Positions 37,111 to 50,500 of a stretch of DNA of 64,000 nt are shown piece after piece. Position 1 is the first letter of the stretch, and every line of letters begins with the position of its first letter. The DNA is from Seison nebaliae (lineage: Eukaryota > Rotifera > Pararotatoria > Seisonacea > Seisonidae). A program made the position numbers and the translations under genes. The stretch spans positions 46,741 to 110,740 of the forward strand of contig JALJEE010002335.1 of assembly GCA_023231475.1 (NCBI GenBank). Direction: 5' to 3'. The notes beneath the pieces are model-generated. The model saw only the letters and a program-made list of their open reading frames with translations. It was not told the origin of the DNA and did no database searches.

Positions 37111-39276
37111 CAAAAAGACCGATGGAAGCATAGAAGAATGGTCTCCATGGAATACAGTGGTAGCACTAAACTCCTGAAAAGTGAAAGACGGATCATTAAC
37201 GGAATGAACTTACAAGGGAACTACACTTACGTACCGGCTGTTAGTGTAATACTGTTAGATTTGGGAGTGAAAGAGAAAAAAGTGCTGCAGAATTTGTTTC
37301 GGATACGATATGTATCTTCTATTTCATATGTTATTTTCTTGTTCTTCTGTTAATTCATATGGATTAACACTTAACTATTAACACTGTTTTTTCGAGATTC
37401 TTTTCCCTCTGGATCTCTACATTTAAATTGACGAAAGTTGTTATGTCGTTTAACGTTAGTAAACTTCTGGATTAGACAAGTTCTACGTGTTGTAGGGGTT
37501 ATGTGATCATGCTTTCAACAATCATGATGGGGTTTCAACGTCTTGATTGATTATCTAAACAGTTATTTATATCCATTATTTATATTTCTATCCATTTATT
37601 CGGATGTGAATGATTTAGCTTATTTTTATTATTATATATATATTATATAATTATATATTATTATATTAATGTATTAGTTTTACAGGATCTTAAATAAATT
37701 CTGTGGATAACACATATAATCAGTGGGTTCGGTTTTTAATCCCCCATCCTAGATCGTTCTGCAACATTTCATTCCAGAGGTACAATCATGTTCTACGACA
37801 AAGATTGACTATGGTCAATCTATGTTGTTGAATCATGAAAAATATTGCAAAATTTTTAGCTTTCTTAAATTATTCCCATGTCTCAATTTCGTTTGCTTGA
37901 ATTTTGGCATTACAACTTATTTTACACTCGTCATTGTTAATTATGTTCGTATTATGATACGTCTGTTATGACATAATTTTCATCTGTAATTGATAACAAA
38001 ATTTGTTTCTTCATTTCAAGTTAAATAAGATACGTCGTATTCTCTTGCTACATATTCCACTTGGTTCTGAACTCAACCACAACAACATTTTTTTAACTAA
38101 CATAAACGTATGGATTATGTGAAATTTATGAAAATTTTTTGACTGTTGTTCAACTCTAATGGGAAGACAGACCATTAAGCGTACACTTAAAAGAGATATA
38201 TAGATCAATTGAATTTGGGATTGAACGTCTCAAAACATGTCCAAAAATTTGATGTACATCCAGAGTGACATATTTTTCAAGTTCTTCCCAAGGTTTAAAC
38301 ATCAGCCAGATTTTTTGAAGCGATAGATGTTTATTCTGTAAACTCTGTTCAAATAGTAAACTATATTAAATATGTACGGGTCGTAGAGTAAAGCACAGTG
38401 GTTCAATTCACGTTTCCAATGTCACAAGGAGAAGTCATATGTTTCAAAACCTCACGGAACTTACAAGATCTGTTAGAGATCTTCTACCACAGACCATAAA
38501 GGGGGAAATCGATCAACCAAAAATTAATTTTGCTCATATTGAGATTTTTAACAAAAATGTAAAGATAACTAAAGATATATAAAATATATACATAATATAT
38601 GTAATATTGCAACACTATATCATAAACTAAAGATGTTCAAGAAACGTATATCAACAATTTCTATTAAATATTTTCGATATACTGTTTTAAATATATATCC
38701 GTATAAAATGAGAAATCAGATTGTGAAAATTTTGAAGTATAAACATTTGGAAGCCTGACCATAACTTTGCTTTGCATATATTTATGAAGATATATGTAAT
38801 TTAAAATCATCTTCAATGCTATTCAATGAGTTATGAGGACTCTTTCCTTCCGCGAAACTCAATTTTAGGGCATTAAATTATTATTTTATATTATACATTT
38901 AATAAAGAACCTTGTTTCTCGTAATTTAATCGTTTATCGCCACATAATTCTATATATCGATTAAATAACAGTCCCCTAAGGAGGATTCTTAATAATCCTA
39001 TTGGTTGTTGGAAAAATAGAAGTAACATCAGTAAAACTTGATAATCTCAAGTTGATATCTTGATCTAAAATGAAAATTTATATAAGTGAACATTGACCAT
39101 TTAAAATAGAAAGATTTCCTTAAAGTTTTAGTGCAGGATGCAACCTTACAGACAGTTAGTCACCCATTTACATTCCCAAGTATGTAGGTCATTATTTATG
39201 TTCATTTTCTCATGAATTATGTCGATTACACTTTTAATTTATTGACAATAATAGCCAGACCCTCAACTTATTTATG

Positions 39277-39286
39277 AATATAAAAT
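39277..39286 (+). promoter_or_regulatory. TATA box of the small secreted protein gene
   Basis: AATATAAAAT lies about 60 bp upstream of the ATG, which places a start site about 30 bp downstream of the box in a short 5' leader. Inference from position and sequence. Confidence 0.45.
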
Positions 39287-39344
39287 CCCCAAACATTTTC
39301 ATATTTCCTCTATGCAGTGGCATAAATAGTTCTTAAAAATAGAA

Positions 39345-39628
39345 ATGAAGTTTTTGGCTATTCTTATTTTAGTTTCAACGGCAATCGCCAACATTTCTGC
39401 TTTCAGTTTCAATTGGCATTTCGGTTCTAGTCATAAGTGTCATTATACTCAATGTTATGTTAATCCATGTGATTTATCCAAATGTCCTGCTCACCCAGAA
39501 GCTTATTGCTTGTTAGTGGTCAATGAAATAATTTGTGATAATAATCTATTCCCAATTTCAGGATGAATAATTGTAATGGTTGTCATGCGCAATGGTTTGT
39601 CAACGGTATGCCAGTTCCTTGTGTATAA
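39345..39628 (+). CDS. Small secreted cysteine-rich protein
   Basis: Two exons (39345-39511, 39562-39628; 50-nt intron GTTAGT...TTTCAG) encode 77 residues. A clear signal peptide (about 1-19, MKFLAILILVSTAIANISA) is followed by a compact domain with nine or so cysteines: HKCHYTQCYVNPCDLSKCPA, then AYC, and after the intron NNCNGC and VPC. The pattern C-x3-PC-x4-CP-x2-P-x-A-x-C-x4-C-x-GC is one I associate with small secreted invertebrate proteins, but I cannot name a family or function. The intron donor was chosen because only this phase keeps the downstream cysteines in frame up to a stop. Confidence 0.7.
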
Positions 39629-42600
39629 ATGCATCGACATGGTTAAAAGGTGTAAAAGATGAATACAGAACGATAACTCTTTTCTATTACACTGTAATCC
39701 CCAAGATATATCTTGGAAAAAAATTTATCATAAAATTTGAAGTTTCAAGAACATAATTTTACTTTTCTAATAACATATCTTATTCTAAATCTGACAAATT
39801 CTGATGGCAGCTAACAGAATTGGAACATATAATACATGTCTTCTATGAACAACACTAATAATATTGCATCATCATTAACAATTATAATTTCATCATTTCC
39901 TTTATTGATTTGGACACAAGAGACAATAAATTATGATAATAATATGTAGGAAGAAAAGTAGTCGGACATGAGAATTATGATTATCTCTCGTTCTCATGTT
40001 ATTCTTAATAAGAATGCGTTGTAAGTTGAAAGAATTTCATATGTGACATTTTAGATAATGATTTAAAGATTTGTTAAGAAGAAAAAAGTTTCAGAAATGT
40101 TTCATAAATTAATAAATTAATTTATTATTATTGTGTTTTGAAGATTCATTGATGTGTCGATGTTGAGCAAATAAGTAATTGTTGACTGGATGTCGAGTGC
40201 CCGAACATAGAAAGTTATTGCAACATAATTTTTATGCAAATTCCTAATGAATTCTCCCCATAATTTCCATTAATGATGGAATAATAATTATAAGGCAACA
40301 TTATCCAGAGAATTTTCACGATGTTCACACAACAGTTAATTTGAACTCGACTCGACTGGAAAATGTTAAGGACGAAATATATAATTTCCTCTTCATTTCT
40401 TTTTATCTTCACGAAATTGAAGGAATTAAACATATTCGCTTATTCCTCCCAACACTAGAATTATATGGGAGGGAGATGGATGAAAGAAGATTCATAATGT
40501 TCTCTTAATCTTTAATGTTGTGAGAGGACGTTAATGATTCGCATAATTTACTCTTCTATCAAATTAGGAGTCACAATAGTTTATCAAACGAAATTGTTAA
40601 GACATATGAATTGATGCGAGAAATCGTGTAACAGCAACCATCTAGCGAGTCAGCAAATTTTGTTAACTAATAAATTCTATTAAGTCTTTTTTTTTCTCCC
40701 ACCGAAAAAAATCGTATATTTACATCAGATCATAAAATAATTTTCCATGAGCTAATAATGTGCAATGCGTGGAATGCGGCATGAACAGATCCATATTGAC
40801 AACATAATATATATAAGTGAACGATATGGAAGAAATCGTACGATTAATAATTGATAATAATTATGTGCTGAAATGATGCATATGTTCTGTTTCGTCTATT
40901 TTATATCAACTTTCCATTATGAATACCATTGAAATTATTATCGATTTGCTGAAGAATTATAATAAATAGTCCAAATAAAAGAAGAAGAAGAAGAGACGTC
41001 GTTAATGCAATTATTTCGCATACGAACATGTTGTTGGAGGATGATGCGTTCCGTACTTCAAATCAAATTAGCAGCGACATTAACGGCTATTATATAATTC
41101 TATTTTCTAATTCTTGTTCATCTCCGAAAAATTCATTTCATCTGCAGTTGACGGATGAGCATAAGAGTATAACATTCATTATAGTTTTCATCTTATTTCT
41201 TACTAACGACCAACTAAATGAAGGAAATTTTGGAAACGAACAATCCTTCGAAACTTTATATTCATATTGTATTGACATTCGTGTTTGCTTGAATACTTCA
41301 CCTTTTCCCCATGTTCTCCTACGAGAAATAGTTTAATACATCTTCTCTCTTATTCCGTATTCGGTTGATCGACAATTGAGAAAAAAGTATTCGAAGACGC
41401 TTTTTCTTCTGTATCTCTACTACATAAATAACATTCTCTACTACACCTAAGTTACCGCCAACACAAACTGTGCAGGTCATTGACTCCGTGTTTGATTATT
41501 CATCTTATTGAATATGGTTTCAGTTTGTGTTACATAATCCTGACGATTTTCACTCATTAGTTGAGCAAATGATTTCCATTATTAACTGAAATTATTATGA
41601 TCGTGTAAATAATGAGATTTTGAAAAGATGATAATTATGACGGAAATAAACATATTTTTTGATTATTCTCCTCATCTCTCAACAAATAAAATTGATAATG
41701 AAGAAATAATTTCTCCTTTTCTTTTTCGTGGAATTACATACATTTAAATTGTCTTTTACTTGTCACATATTATGATGAGAGAATGAATCGATTCTTCATA
41801 ACGTATCTTCGATCTGAGAGAAAGGTATTAACAAGAACGGAATGATGCAGAAGCCTGTGAACAAATCTTCGTTATGTATCATACAGATGATTATATCATT
41901 CAATGAATTGGACTACTGGGAATAGGAACAACAAAAAAATAATCTATCACCATAAAACATCTTGCGTAATTTGCGAATGATGGACCGATATGTAATCGTA
42001 GGCATTTGCGCTAAAAGGTAAAGATGGTATTTGTGTGAAATGAGAAATCTTTCGAAAGAAAAAAATTTAAGAATTTCTTTCTCATTTCGACAGCTAACAT
42101 AATGATGAGTAGAGAAAATTTTGAATTGAATAATTTTAAGGACAGTCGTTTGAAGAAATTTATTTTGCAAATTTTTCAATAAAACCGAAAACGCTTCGAG
42201 GTCCATCTTATTGCTGCTTATTTACTTAATTTTATTGGGACAATAAAATTATATTAGAATTAAATGTGTTTTCCACTTTGAACTATGCAAATTCATCGTT
42301 TTTCTTCATTAATTATTTATGACAATAAATTCCTTTCAACAACTTTCACTTTTTCGAAAAATGGTGACGGATAAGTGTCAATATCTCTTCTACGCTTTCT
42401 TCCTGTGAGAAAGAAATGGAATAATACTGTAGTAGGAACCAAATTAACGAAGGATAACAATTGATGAATGGCTGAATAGTTCGAGCGGATTATTGTAGGA
42501 GAAGTGAAGACGAGATGGTATTAATTAGGCAGTTCTGTTAGATAAGAAGTGTTGGGAAAAAGAATAAACTTTAGTCGAAAACATTTTCCTTGATTTGAAG

Positions 42601-43181
42601 AGGAAGAAAGAGATAAGTTTCTAATGACGACATTTGGAGAAATTGGAGGACACAACATTAGAATTCATTAAACAAACAATTGTTTAATTGAAGTAGGACA
42701 AAATAGATCTTCGTCTATAAATCGGTTCCTTGGCAAGATAGAATGATGGAAGTGATCTGATTAGACCATGTACGTGTATGTCAAAATAGATATATGCATG
42801 ATAAGTAGATAATCATGAGGAGGAGAATGTCGCTCCTCTCAAATTAGTTACATTTCAAATGATTTATGCTAACATTCATTGGAACTTTATTCTTTCCTTT
42901 CAATTGCTTCTTCTACCGAATGTTTCTATTTGTTTCAGATGCCATTCTTCCTTCTTCTTCTACTTAACAGATAATCGAAAGAAACGTAAAATTGTCAGTA
43001 CTGTTATAAATTGATTAAAGAATATGATACATTTCTACTCTCTGCTATGAAGCGATACAGTCGTTTGTTATTACGAGATATAAGTGTAATCGATCTAAAA
43101 CGATCTCTTGAAGAAGACGAATAATTTTGTGGCACCCTCAAAATTAAAATTTAAGTTTTCTACAACAATCATTAAACCATT
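39629..43181. other. 3.5-kb interval with no supported gene
   Basis: AT-rich, with only short frames. The longest are 102 codons at 41028-41336 (+) and 97 codons at 41913-42206 (-). Neither shows a signal peptide, domain or homology I recognise. It includes the SLC5A7 promoter region at its right end. Confidence 0.4.
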
Positions 43182-45200
43182 ATGGTTCTCCATTGGGGTG
43201 GAATCATTTCTATCGTCGTCTTTTATGTCTTGATACTTGCTGTGGGCATATGGGCTGGACGGAAGTCAAAAGGTGCCACCGAAGAAGAAGTGATGCTAGC
43301 TGGCAGGAATATCGGTCTATTCGTCGGAATGTTCACAATGACCGCCACATGGGTAGGTGGTGGATATATTAATGGTACGGCAGAAATTGTCTATAGTCGA
43401 GGCGTCGTGTGGTGTCAAGGACCTTTCGGTTATGCATTATCGTTAATTCTTGGCGGTTTCCTGTTTGCAAAGAAGATGAGAGCTGAAGGATATGTGACGA
43501 TGTTGGATCCTTTACAAAAGAAATTTGGAGAGCGTATGGGTGGATTATTATTTCTACCAGCTCTTTTTGGAGAAGTCTGTTGGTCAGCTGCTATTCTTGC
43601 TGCTCTCGGTTCAACGTTGAGTGTAATTCTTGAGATTAATAACACTTTGAGTATTATCATATCCGCTTGTATCGCCATCTTTTACACATTGTTTGGTGGA
43701 TTATATGCTGTGGCTTATACTGATGTTGCACAATTAGGATGTATCTTTGTTGGATTGTGGTTGGCCGTTCCATTTGCTTTGAAGCATCAACATGTAGCAC
43801 CTATAGGAACAACCATGACGAAATGGATTGGATCAATTAAATATAAATGTACTTGGAAATATATAGACGATATGCTTATGTTAATTTTTGGTGGTATTCC
43901 ATGGCAAGTTTATTTTCAACGAGTTCTCTCATCCGAAAGTGCAACGAAAGCAATGTATCTTTCATACGCTGCAGCTTTCGGCTGTTTTATCATGGCCATA
44001 CCTTCTGTATTAATCGGAGCCGCTGCAAGATCGGCAGGTCATTGATTTCCTTTTTTTCAAATTTTTCAACGATGAAATCTTTTCTAGATTGGAACAGTAC
44101 GGGGTATACCGGTGTGGTACCAATACCAGAAGAGAATGAAAAATTAATATTACCACTCGTTCTTCAATATTTAACTCCGGATTTCGTTTCATGGATTGGT
44201 TTAGGTGCAATTTCAGCCGCAGTTATGTCAAGTGCAGATTCGTCAGTTTTATCTGCTTCCAGTATGTATGCTCGAAATGTATGGAAATTAGTTATTCATC
44301 AGAAAGTTAGGCTATATAATTTAACAACAACAAATATTTTATTTTTAGGCAGGTGATCGCGAAATTGTTTGGGTGATGAGAATCGGCATTTTTATTGTTG
44401 GCATTGCAGCAACAATAATGGCTGTGATGGTTGAAAGTATTTACTCTTTATGGACCTTGTGTGCCGATTTAGTGTACGTCATATTATTTCCTCAACTCTT
44501 ATTAGTAGTTCATTGGCAGAAAGCAAATACATATGGCTCATTAGCCAGTTACGTTTTAGGTTTAACATTTCGTTTATTGGTCGGTGAGCCAGTGGTTCGT
44601 TTACCTGCCAGTATTCGTTTTCCTGGTTATGATGTACTGAAGATGACACAAGCTTGGCCATATAAATCGATGTCTATGATATTTTCTTTATCAATATTAA
44701 TCTCTGTTTCGTTATTGACGGATTACTTATTCATCAATCGTAAGATCAATAGTAAATATGACATATTTCATTGTCTTGTAAATATTCCAGTTGAATCAAT
44801 ACCTCTACGTTCGCCCACATTATACTCGACTCAGAACATTAATGCAATTGCTCCCAACATGGATTTGCGGGATGACGTACAGAAAGTGCTAGAAGAAGCT
44901 CACGATACATTTGTTTCGTCTCCCGAAAAAACAACTTCGATCACTAAAATTGAAAGACGAAAAAGTAAGGATTTGAAGAAGAAAATTCAGAGCAACATAC
45001 CAATTTTAACGGAAGAAGAGATTCGGAATGCCAGTCTCAAACGACGAGTGAAGAAATCAAGTGTTGGAGATTCATCTGGATCTGATGATGAAGCCATGAA
45101 ACGAATTAAAATTAATTTAAGTTCCATTACTTCTACCCCAGTGAAAGAGGTGATTGAAGAAGATGAAAAAGAGAAGGAAGTCATATCATCTCGTTTATGA
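43182..45200 (+). CDS. SLC5A7: High-affinity choline transporter (SLC5A7/CHT1)
   Basis: Three exons (43182-44037, 44088-44305, 44349-45200) with introns of 50 and 43 nt encode 641 residues, slightly longer than human CHT1 (580). It is a sodium-coupled transporter with about 13 membrane helices that takes up choline for acetylcholine synthesis at cholinergic nerve endings. Family-specific stretches include [55 protein letters not shown] and [18 protein letters not shown]. The C-terminal cytoplasmic tail is charged and Ser-rich. Its presence indicates a cholinergic nervous system. The pseudouridine gene starts only 195 bp downstream on the same strand. Confidence 0.95.
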
Positions 45201-45395
45201 TGTGAGAAAATTGAACTTTGACTCTATTGGGACTACTTTAGTCACTAGATAGTTAATTTACGAATTCTTATTTATTTTGTACTTTTCCCGTTATATCATC
45301 TTATCTTGTGTGTTTTTATTTATCTAAAAGTTTTTTTTATTCTTTTCCGTCTCTTTTCATTTTGCCAATATAATAAAGTCTCAAAATATATTGCA

Positions 45396-47519
45396 ATGAA
45401 ACTCTCCATTTCATCATTTACAAGACACATATCTAAACTATTTAAACTTGCACCGGAAGTCTCTGAAGCACTTAATAAAAATCGACCGATTGTTGCATTG
45501 GAAAGTACAATTATTACACATGGCATGCCATTCCCTTACAATTTAGTGTTAGCAGAGAAGGTTGAAAAAATTTTGAAAATTAACAATGTAGTTCCTGCCA
45601 CAATTTCAATATATAATGGTAGAATACATTGCGGATTAACAACTGAAACAATTCAACGCATTTCAGACGATGAAACAAAATTAGTGAAAGTTAATTGTAG
45701 TGACATTCCAATATTTCTAGAGAAATCAAAACATTCCAATATTTTAGGTGGAACTACTGTAAGTTCAACATTAGCAATTGCCAAAGAGTTGGGCATTAAC
45801 ATCTTTGCCACAGGTGGAATTGGAGGAATACATCAAGAAAATGCTACAGACATAAGTGCTGATATATATCAATTGCGGCAATCCAATAAAATGATTCTCA
45901 TTTGTAGTGGAGTCAAATCGATTTTGAATGTAAATTCTACATTAGAATTTTTTGAAAGTTTAGGGATTCCTCTCATGTTATGGCGCAATGAGGAAGAATT
46001 AATCGAATTATTTGATGGAAGATTCGAAGTTAAAAATAATCCTGCAAATCTTTCCAACGAATTCTTTCCCACATTCTATTCCAGAGAGAATGGTGAAAAT
46101 TTAAAAATTTCAAATTTCATTAAAGATGAAAATGAATTTCAATCCATTTACAATAATTTCACTAATGCCAACAGCGGAATTTTATTAGCCGTTCCAATTC
46201 CCACTCAACATGAATTGAACTTCAATTTAATTAACGAATATACAAAAATTGCACAGGAGAAATTGAAAGAGAATAATATTTCGGGAAAAGCTGTGACGCC
46301 TTTCATTCTTAAACAATTACATAATTTATCCGAAGGTGTTACCGTCACAGCTAATCAAGCATTGTTAATAAATAATGTGTATGTGGCGGCGAAAGTGGCA
46401 AATAAATTGTATTCAAAATCAGATATTAAATATCCAAGAATGAAATTCAAAACACAAGAGAATTTCCATCCGAATAAATCTAGTAAAATTTTATGTATTG
46501 GAGCAGTTAATGTAGATTTAACAATTACAAAGCAAGATTCATCAATCGAATCACCCAATTCAACTACTCCATCAAACATCGACATTTCCGTTGGAGGTGT
46601 TGCACGAAATTTAGCTGCCGCTTTCTCATTAATTTCAAATGAATCTTATGATACTCAATTTATTTCGATAATTGGAGATGATTTATTCGGCAGTCATATC
46701 ATAAACGATTTCCAAAAGAATTTTCCTAATTTAGATATCTCTCTTATGTTAAGGAGTAATGATAAGGATTATCATACATCAACGTTTACACTTTTGCAAT
46801 CAACTGATCGACAACCAATTGCAGTATATGGAGATATGAAAATTCATCAAGAATTATTTCCAAAATTGTTTAAACATGAATCATTGTTGTTAGAGAATGT
46901 GAAGAATGCAAATTTAATCTGTTTCGATTTGAATTTATCAAAAGAAATTTTTGATCTCATTATCCGTATTGGAAAGGAAACACAAACGAAAATTTGTATT
47001 GAACCAACCACCATTGCTAAATTGGATATTTTACGTAATTGTAAGCTGGAGAAACCTTATTTGTCATATATTGATTTCATCACACCAAATCGATATGAGT
47101 TACATGAACTTGTAATTATGTTTTGTGACGGAGAACTTTTTAATCAAATTGAAATTTCCTCAGAGTTTCAAGGAATCGAAGAAGTGGTTAAAGATGCGAT
47201 GAATTTACAAACAATTTTTCCTAATTTAAATTTAATTGTATCGTGTGATAAGGATGGCGCTTTCATCTTACCAGCAAATAACGATAATATTGTTGACAAA
47301 TTGAAGGAAATAAGATATGTGAGAAACGATAAGATTGATTTGATAACTAGTGTGAATGGAGCAGGTGATTGTTTAAAAGCAACAGTTCTAGCCAACTGGT
47401 TATTTAATAGAGAAGATAACTTTTATAAAATTCTGAAAAAAGGATTAACTGCAGCCAAAATTTCTATGAGTGAAATAACAACAGTATCAAGTCAGTTGAA
47501 AAAACTTCATTTGAAATAA
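45396..47519 (+). CDS. Bifunctional pseudouridine-5'-phosphate glycosidase / PfkB-family pseudouridine kinase
   Basis: One exon encodes 707 residues from the ATG at 45396; an upstream in-frame ATG at 45306 would add 30 mostly hydrophobic residues. The N-terminal half (about 20-325) is a PsuG/IndA domain, with VALESTIITHGMP, a GGTTVSST loop, ATGGIGGIH, and ILLAVPIP. The C-terminal half (about 350-705) is a PfkB carbohydrate kinase, with the entry motif ISVGGVARNLAAA and the catalytic anion-hole motif NGAGDC near the end. Together the domains phosphorylate pseudouridine and split it to uracil and ribose-5-phosphate, recycling modified RNA nucleosides; this two-domain arrangement is known in several eukaryotes. 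The absence of introns is notable beside its intron-rich neighbours. Its stop codon is 78 bp from that of the convergent transporter gene. Confidence 0.92.
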   Translation: MKLSISSFTRHISKLFKLAPEVSEALNKNRPIVALESTIITHGMPFPYNLVLAEKVEKILKINNVVPATISIYNGRIHCGLTTETIQRISDDETKLVKVNCSDIPIFLEKSKHSNILGGTTVSSTLAIAKELGINIFATGGIGGIHQENATDISADIYQLRQSNKMILICSGVKSILNVNSTLEFFESLGIPLMLWRNEEELIELFDGRFEVKNNPANLSNEFFPTFYSRENGENLKISNFIKDENEFQSIYNNFTNANSGILLAVPIPTQHELNFNLINEYTKIAQEKLKENNISGKAVTPFILKQLHNLSEGVTVTANQALLINNVYVAAKVANKLYSKSDIKYPRMKFKTQENFHPNKSSKILCIGAVNVDLTITKQDSSIESPNSTTPSNIDISVGGVARNLAAAFSLISNESYDTQFISIIGDDLFGSHIINDFQKNFPNLDISLMLRSNDKDYHTSTFTLLQSTDRQPIAVYGDMKIHQELFPKLFKHESLLLENVKNANLICFDLNLSKEIFDLIIRIGKETQTKICIEPTTIAKLDILRNCKLEKPYLSYIDFITPNRYELHELVIMFCDGELFNQIEISSEFQGIEEVVKDAMNLQTIFPNLNLIVSCDKDGAFILPANNDNIVDKLKEIRYVRNDKIDLITSVNGAGDCLKATVLANWLFNREDNFYKILKKGLTAAKISMSEITTVSSQLKKLHLK

Positions 47520-47597
47520 ACTAATTTTTTTACTTCAAACTTATTCATTTTTTCTTCTACCTTTTTCTTCTTCTTTTCTCCCATTTCTCATAAGATC

Positions 47598-50500
47598 TTA
47601 ATGTCTTGATCTTCCTCTCCCAGTTGCTATTTGTTGGTTTCTCCTTTTTTTCGGCATATGATGGGTTCGATTGGTACCATGCTTCTTTGTTGATGGACTA
47701 ATAGATGGAGAATCTTTCCTCTTATGTTTCTTACCCATGACTTTTGCACGCTTTTCATCACGCCTTGAATGCGTATGACCTTTATGATGAGATGCCACCA
47801 TTTTAATCGGTCTGTTTCGATCATTTCCCTTTTTTATCTGATCTAATGTATAGTATGAATAATAGGAATAAGCCTCTTTGGCGAAATTTGGTTTTACTTT
47901 AACTTGAGTCGGACTTGATCTTTTATTGGTTCGAATGAAACCGTTATTTCCAACAATTACTTTTTTGGCATGAATAGGATCAATGCTATCTATTTTACCT
48001 ATATATTTCGTTTGAGAAAATGGATTTTCATCTTTAATTTGTCTAGCTTTATTTATAGTATTCGCTTTGTGGAACTTAGATTTGTTAGATGCATTCGGAT
48101 CACCATGATCAGAGTCAGCTTTATCTGAATAAATACTTGTTACGTCATATTCATAACCATAGTCATTGTATGATTGAACGTCCTGTAGAATTTCTCTTTT
48201 TAATGGTTGCTTCTTTTGAATGCCATTTGAGCCGATCGTCGTCAAATAATTTGTAGATGATTTAGGTGATCTTGGAAGTCGAATTCGTTCGGTATGAGTC
48301 GGTAGTGATTTTCTCTTTTTGACTGCTTCTTCCTCCAATACAGCTTCAGCAACCGCATGTTTAAAGAATGGAACGGTTGTATCTCGATCTCTAAATTGTC
48401 TTTGAGTTTTTGTTTGAGAAAGTCGTGGTGCTACTTGTGGAGTCCCTTCGAATTCATGACCCATCTTACCAACATGACGAGTCTCATATTTCTGATCTTT
48501 TGGATTTGCAAATGCCACACTTCTAGTAGGAGTTTTGGTTCGCTTCACACTTTCTATCAGTTCATTTGATGAAATGACAGTGGCAGGCTTATGTAAATTT
48601 GGATTTGAACCATCGATTTGTCTTAATCTTCGTGGAATTGTTCTAGACTTACTGAATGCGGTTTCGTGTTCCAATTGTGCATCCATATCGATTTCTTCTT
48701 TAGCAGCAACTATTAAATCAAAATCTTGATTTCTACCTGTAGCTCGTTTTGATGTTTTTGTAGGAGTTCTAGTTCGTCTAACAGTTTCAAAGAAATCTAA
48801 AGAAGATTTGAGGACCGCTGGTCGTTGAGTTTGTCGCGCCTCTGTCCCTTTAACAGATGATCTTATACGATACTCATTCGGTTGAGCAGTCTCAAATAAT
48901 TCGACGGACGATTTGACTACTATCGGTTTCTGCGTTTCCTGCATTAGTTGACCACGCATCGCAGGTTGCGTCGAGTAATCTTTAGGCTTAACGGTTTCCA
49001 ATAACTCCAAAGAAACATTAACTGGTATAATTTCCTGAATATTCGTGTTGGACTCTTCCATTTCTCGTACTTTTCTTTTCGACATTTTGGTGCTGGTAAA
49101 TGGGGAAACATGTTCCAATTTTTGATCCATCTCAATTTCTTGCTTTGCTACGTGAGCAGTCTCCATATCTTGAATTCTACTTGAAGCCCTTGGAACAGTT
49201 TTGGTACGCTGAATTTTCGTTCGACCTGTAGTATCTAATGGTTCTATTGAACTATTAGTTGGAATGGGAGCATGATAATTTACCATATTAGTTGGACTGT
49301 CTATTTCTCGTAACCTTCTCGGTGAAAGTTTACGACGAGGCAAAGGTGTTTCTTTTTCTAATCTCTGATCAAGTTCTAATCCTTCTTTAGCTATATGAGT
49401 TGTTTCGACATTTTGAACTTCCATTGATGCCTTCTTTTCAGATGGCATTTGTTGTTTATTACGTTCCACTGTTTCCACCATTTCTAATTCACTATTAGTG
49501 GGAACTGGACCATGAAAGTTTCCTTCTTCATTAGTACCATCTATTTCTCTTAATTGTCTCGGTTTTATGTTCTTCCCAGGAGGCAGAGGTTTCTCATGTT
49601 CGAATGGTGGATCTATGGAAAGTCCTTCTTTGGCGACATGTGTTATTTCTGCATTTTGTATGCTACTCGAAGCTCTAGGTATTGGACGGGGCATTGGTTT
49701 AGTTCTTTCGGCTGCTTCAAAAACCTCAACCGAACTATTTATTGGAATAGCTTCATGAACATTTTCCCTTTCATCATCTAATTGTCGCACTCTTTCAGGA
49801 ACGACGTTCGACTTCTTTAAACGACCTTGACTTTCTAGTCGTCTGTCAAGATCAAAACCTTCTTTAGCTGCATGTTGAAGTTGTAAATTTTGTGTTTTAC
49901 TCTTCGCTTTACTCGTTGACACTTTAGGTGTTCCCATTGCTTCCACCGCTTCTAATTCGTTACCTGGTCCCATAAAATAAGCACGTTCTAAATTCGATTT
50001 ACCCTCCTTAATTTCAGCATGTTTTTTCAAAAATTCTGTGGTTAAACGGCCGATCATTTCATTTCTTTCCCGATCACCAATAGAACCATTTGATTCCAAT
50101 TTTCCATGATTCAAATATGCTTTTGTATTCTTTGTATAATCATCATTGGCTGTGCTAGAATAAATATCAGATTTCCTCATATCCGTATATGTTTTGATAC
50201 TGGAACCATACGTCTTAACATCGGATGGATTAACTAGATCTCCACTCGTCTGATAACTATCTGCCTCTTGTGCATGTGTCGCATATGGACTACTCTTAAA
50301 AGTGGAAACATCAGTTTGATTATCATTCTGACCATATTGTGTCTCATACGCATATTTCATATTTGGCGGCGCATAACGAAATTTAACATAATCGTCAATT
50401 GGCTCTTCACTCTCATTCATTGTTTTCACTGTATATGATTTTGGTTGATATGATGAGTTATATTGGTCGACTGTTGGTAACAAATAATATCCAGTTTCCT

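Larger units (their letters stand above)
36222..39344. other. Intergenic region with a dispersed repeat
   Basis: It contains copy 2 of the dispersed repeat (36994-37110), an AT-rich microsatellite (about 37631-37672) and no convincing gene. Open frames of 65-82 codons at 36978-37353 overlap the repeat. The last 100 bp form the promoter of the small secreted protein gene. Confidence 0.4.

Noticed and set aside
45306-45395. Upstream in-frame ATG of the pseudouridine enzyme
   Set aside because: The added residues are low-complexity and hydrophobic and the family similarity starts after 45396; kept as an alternative only.
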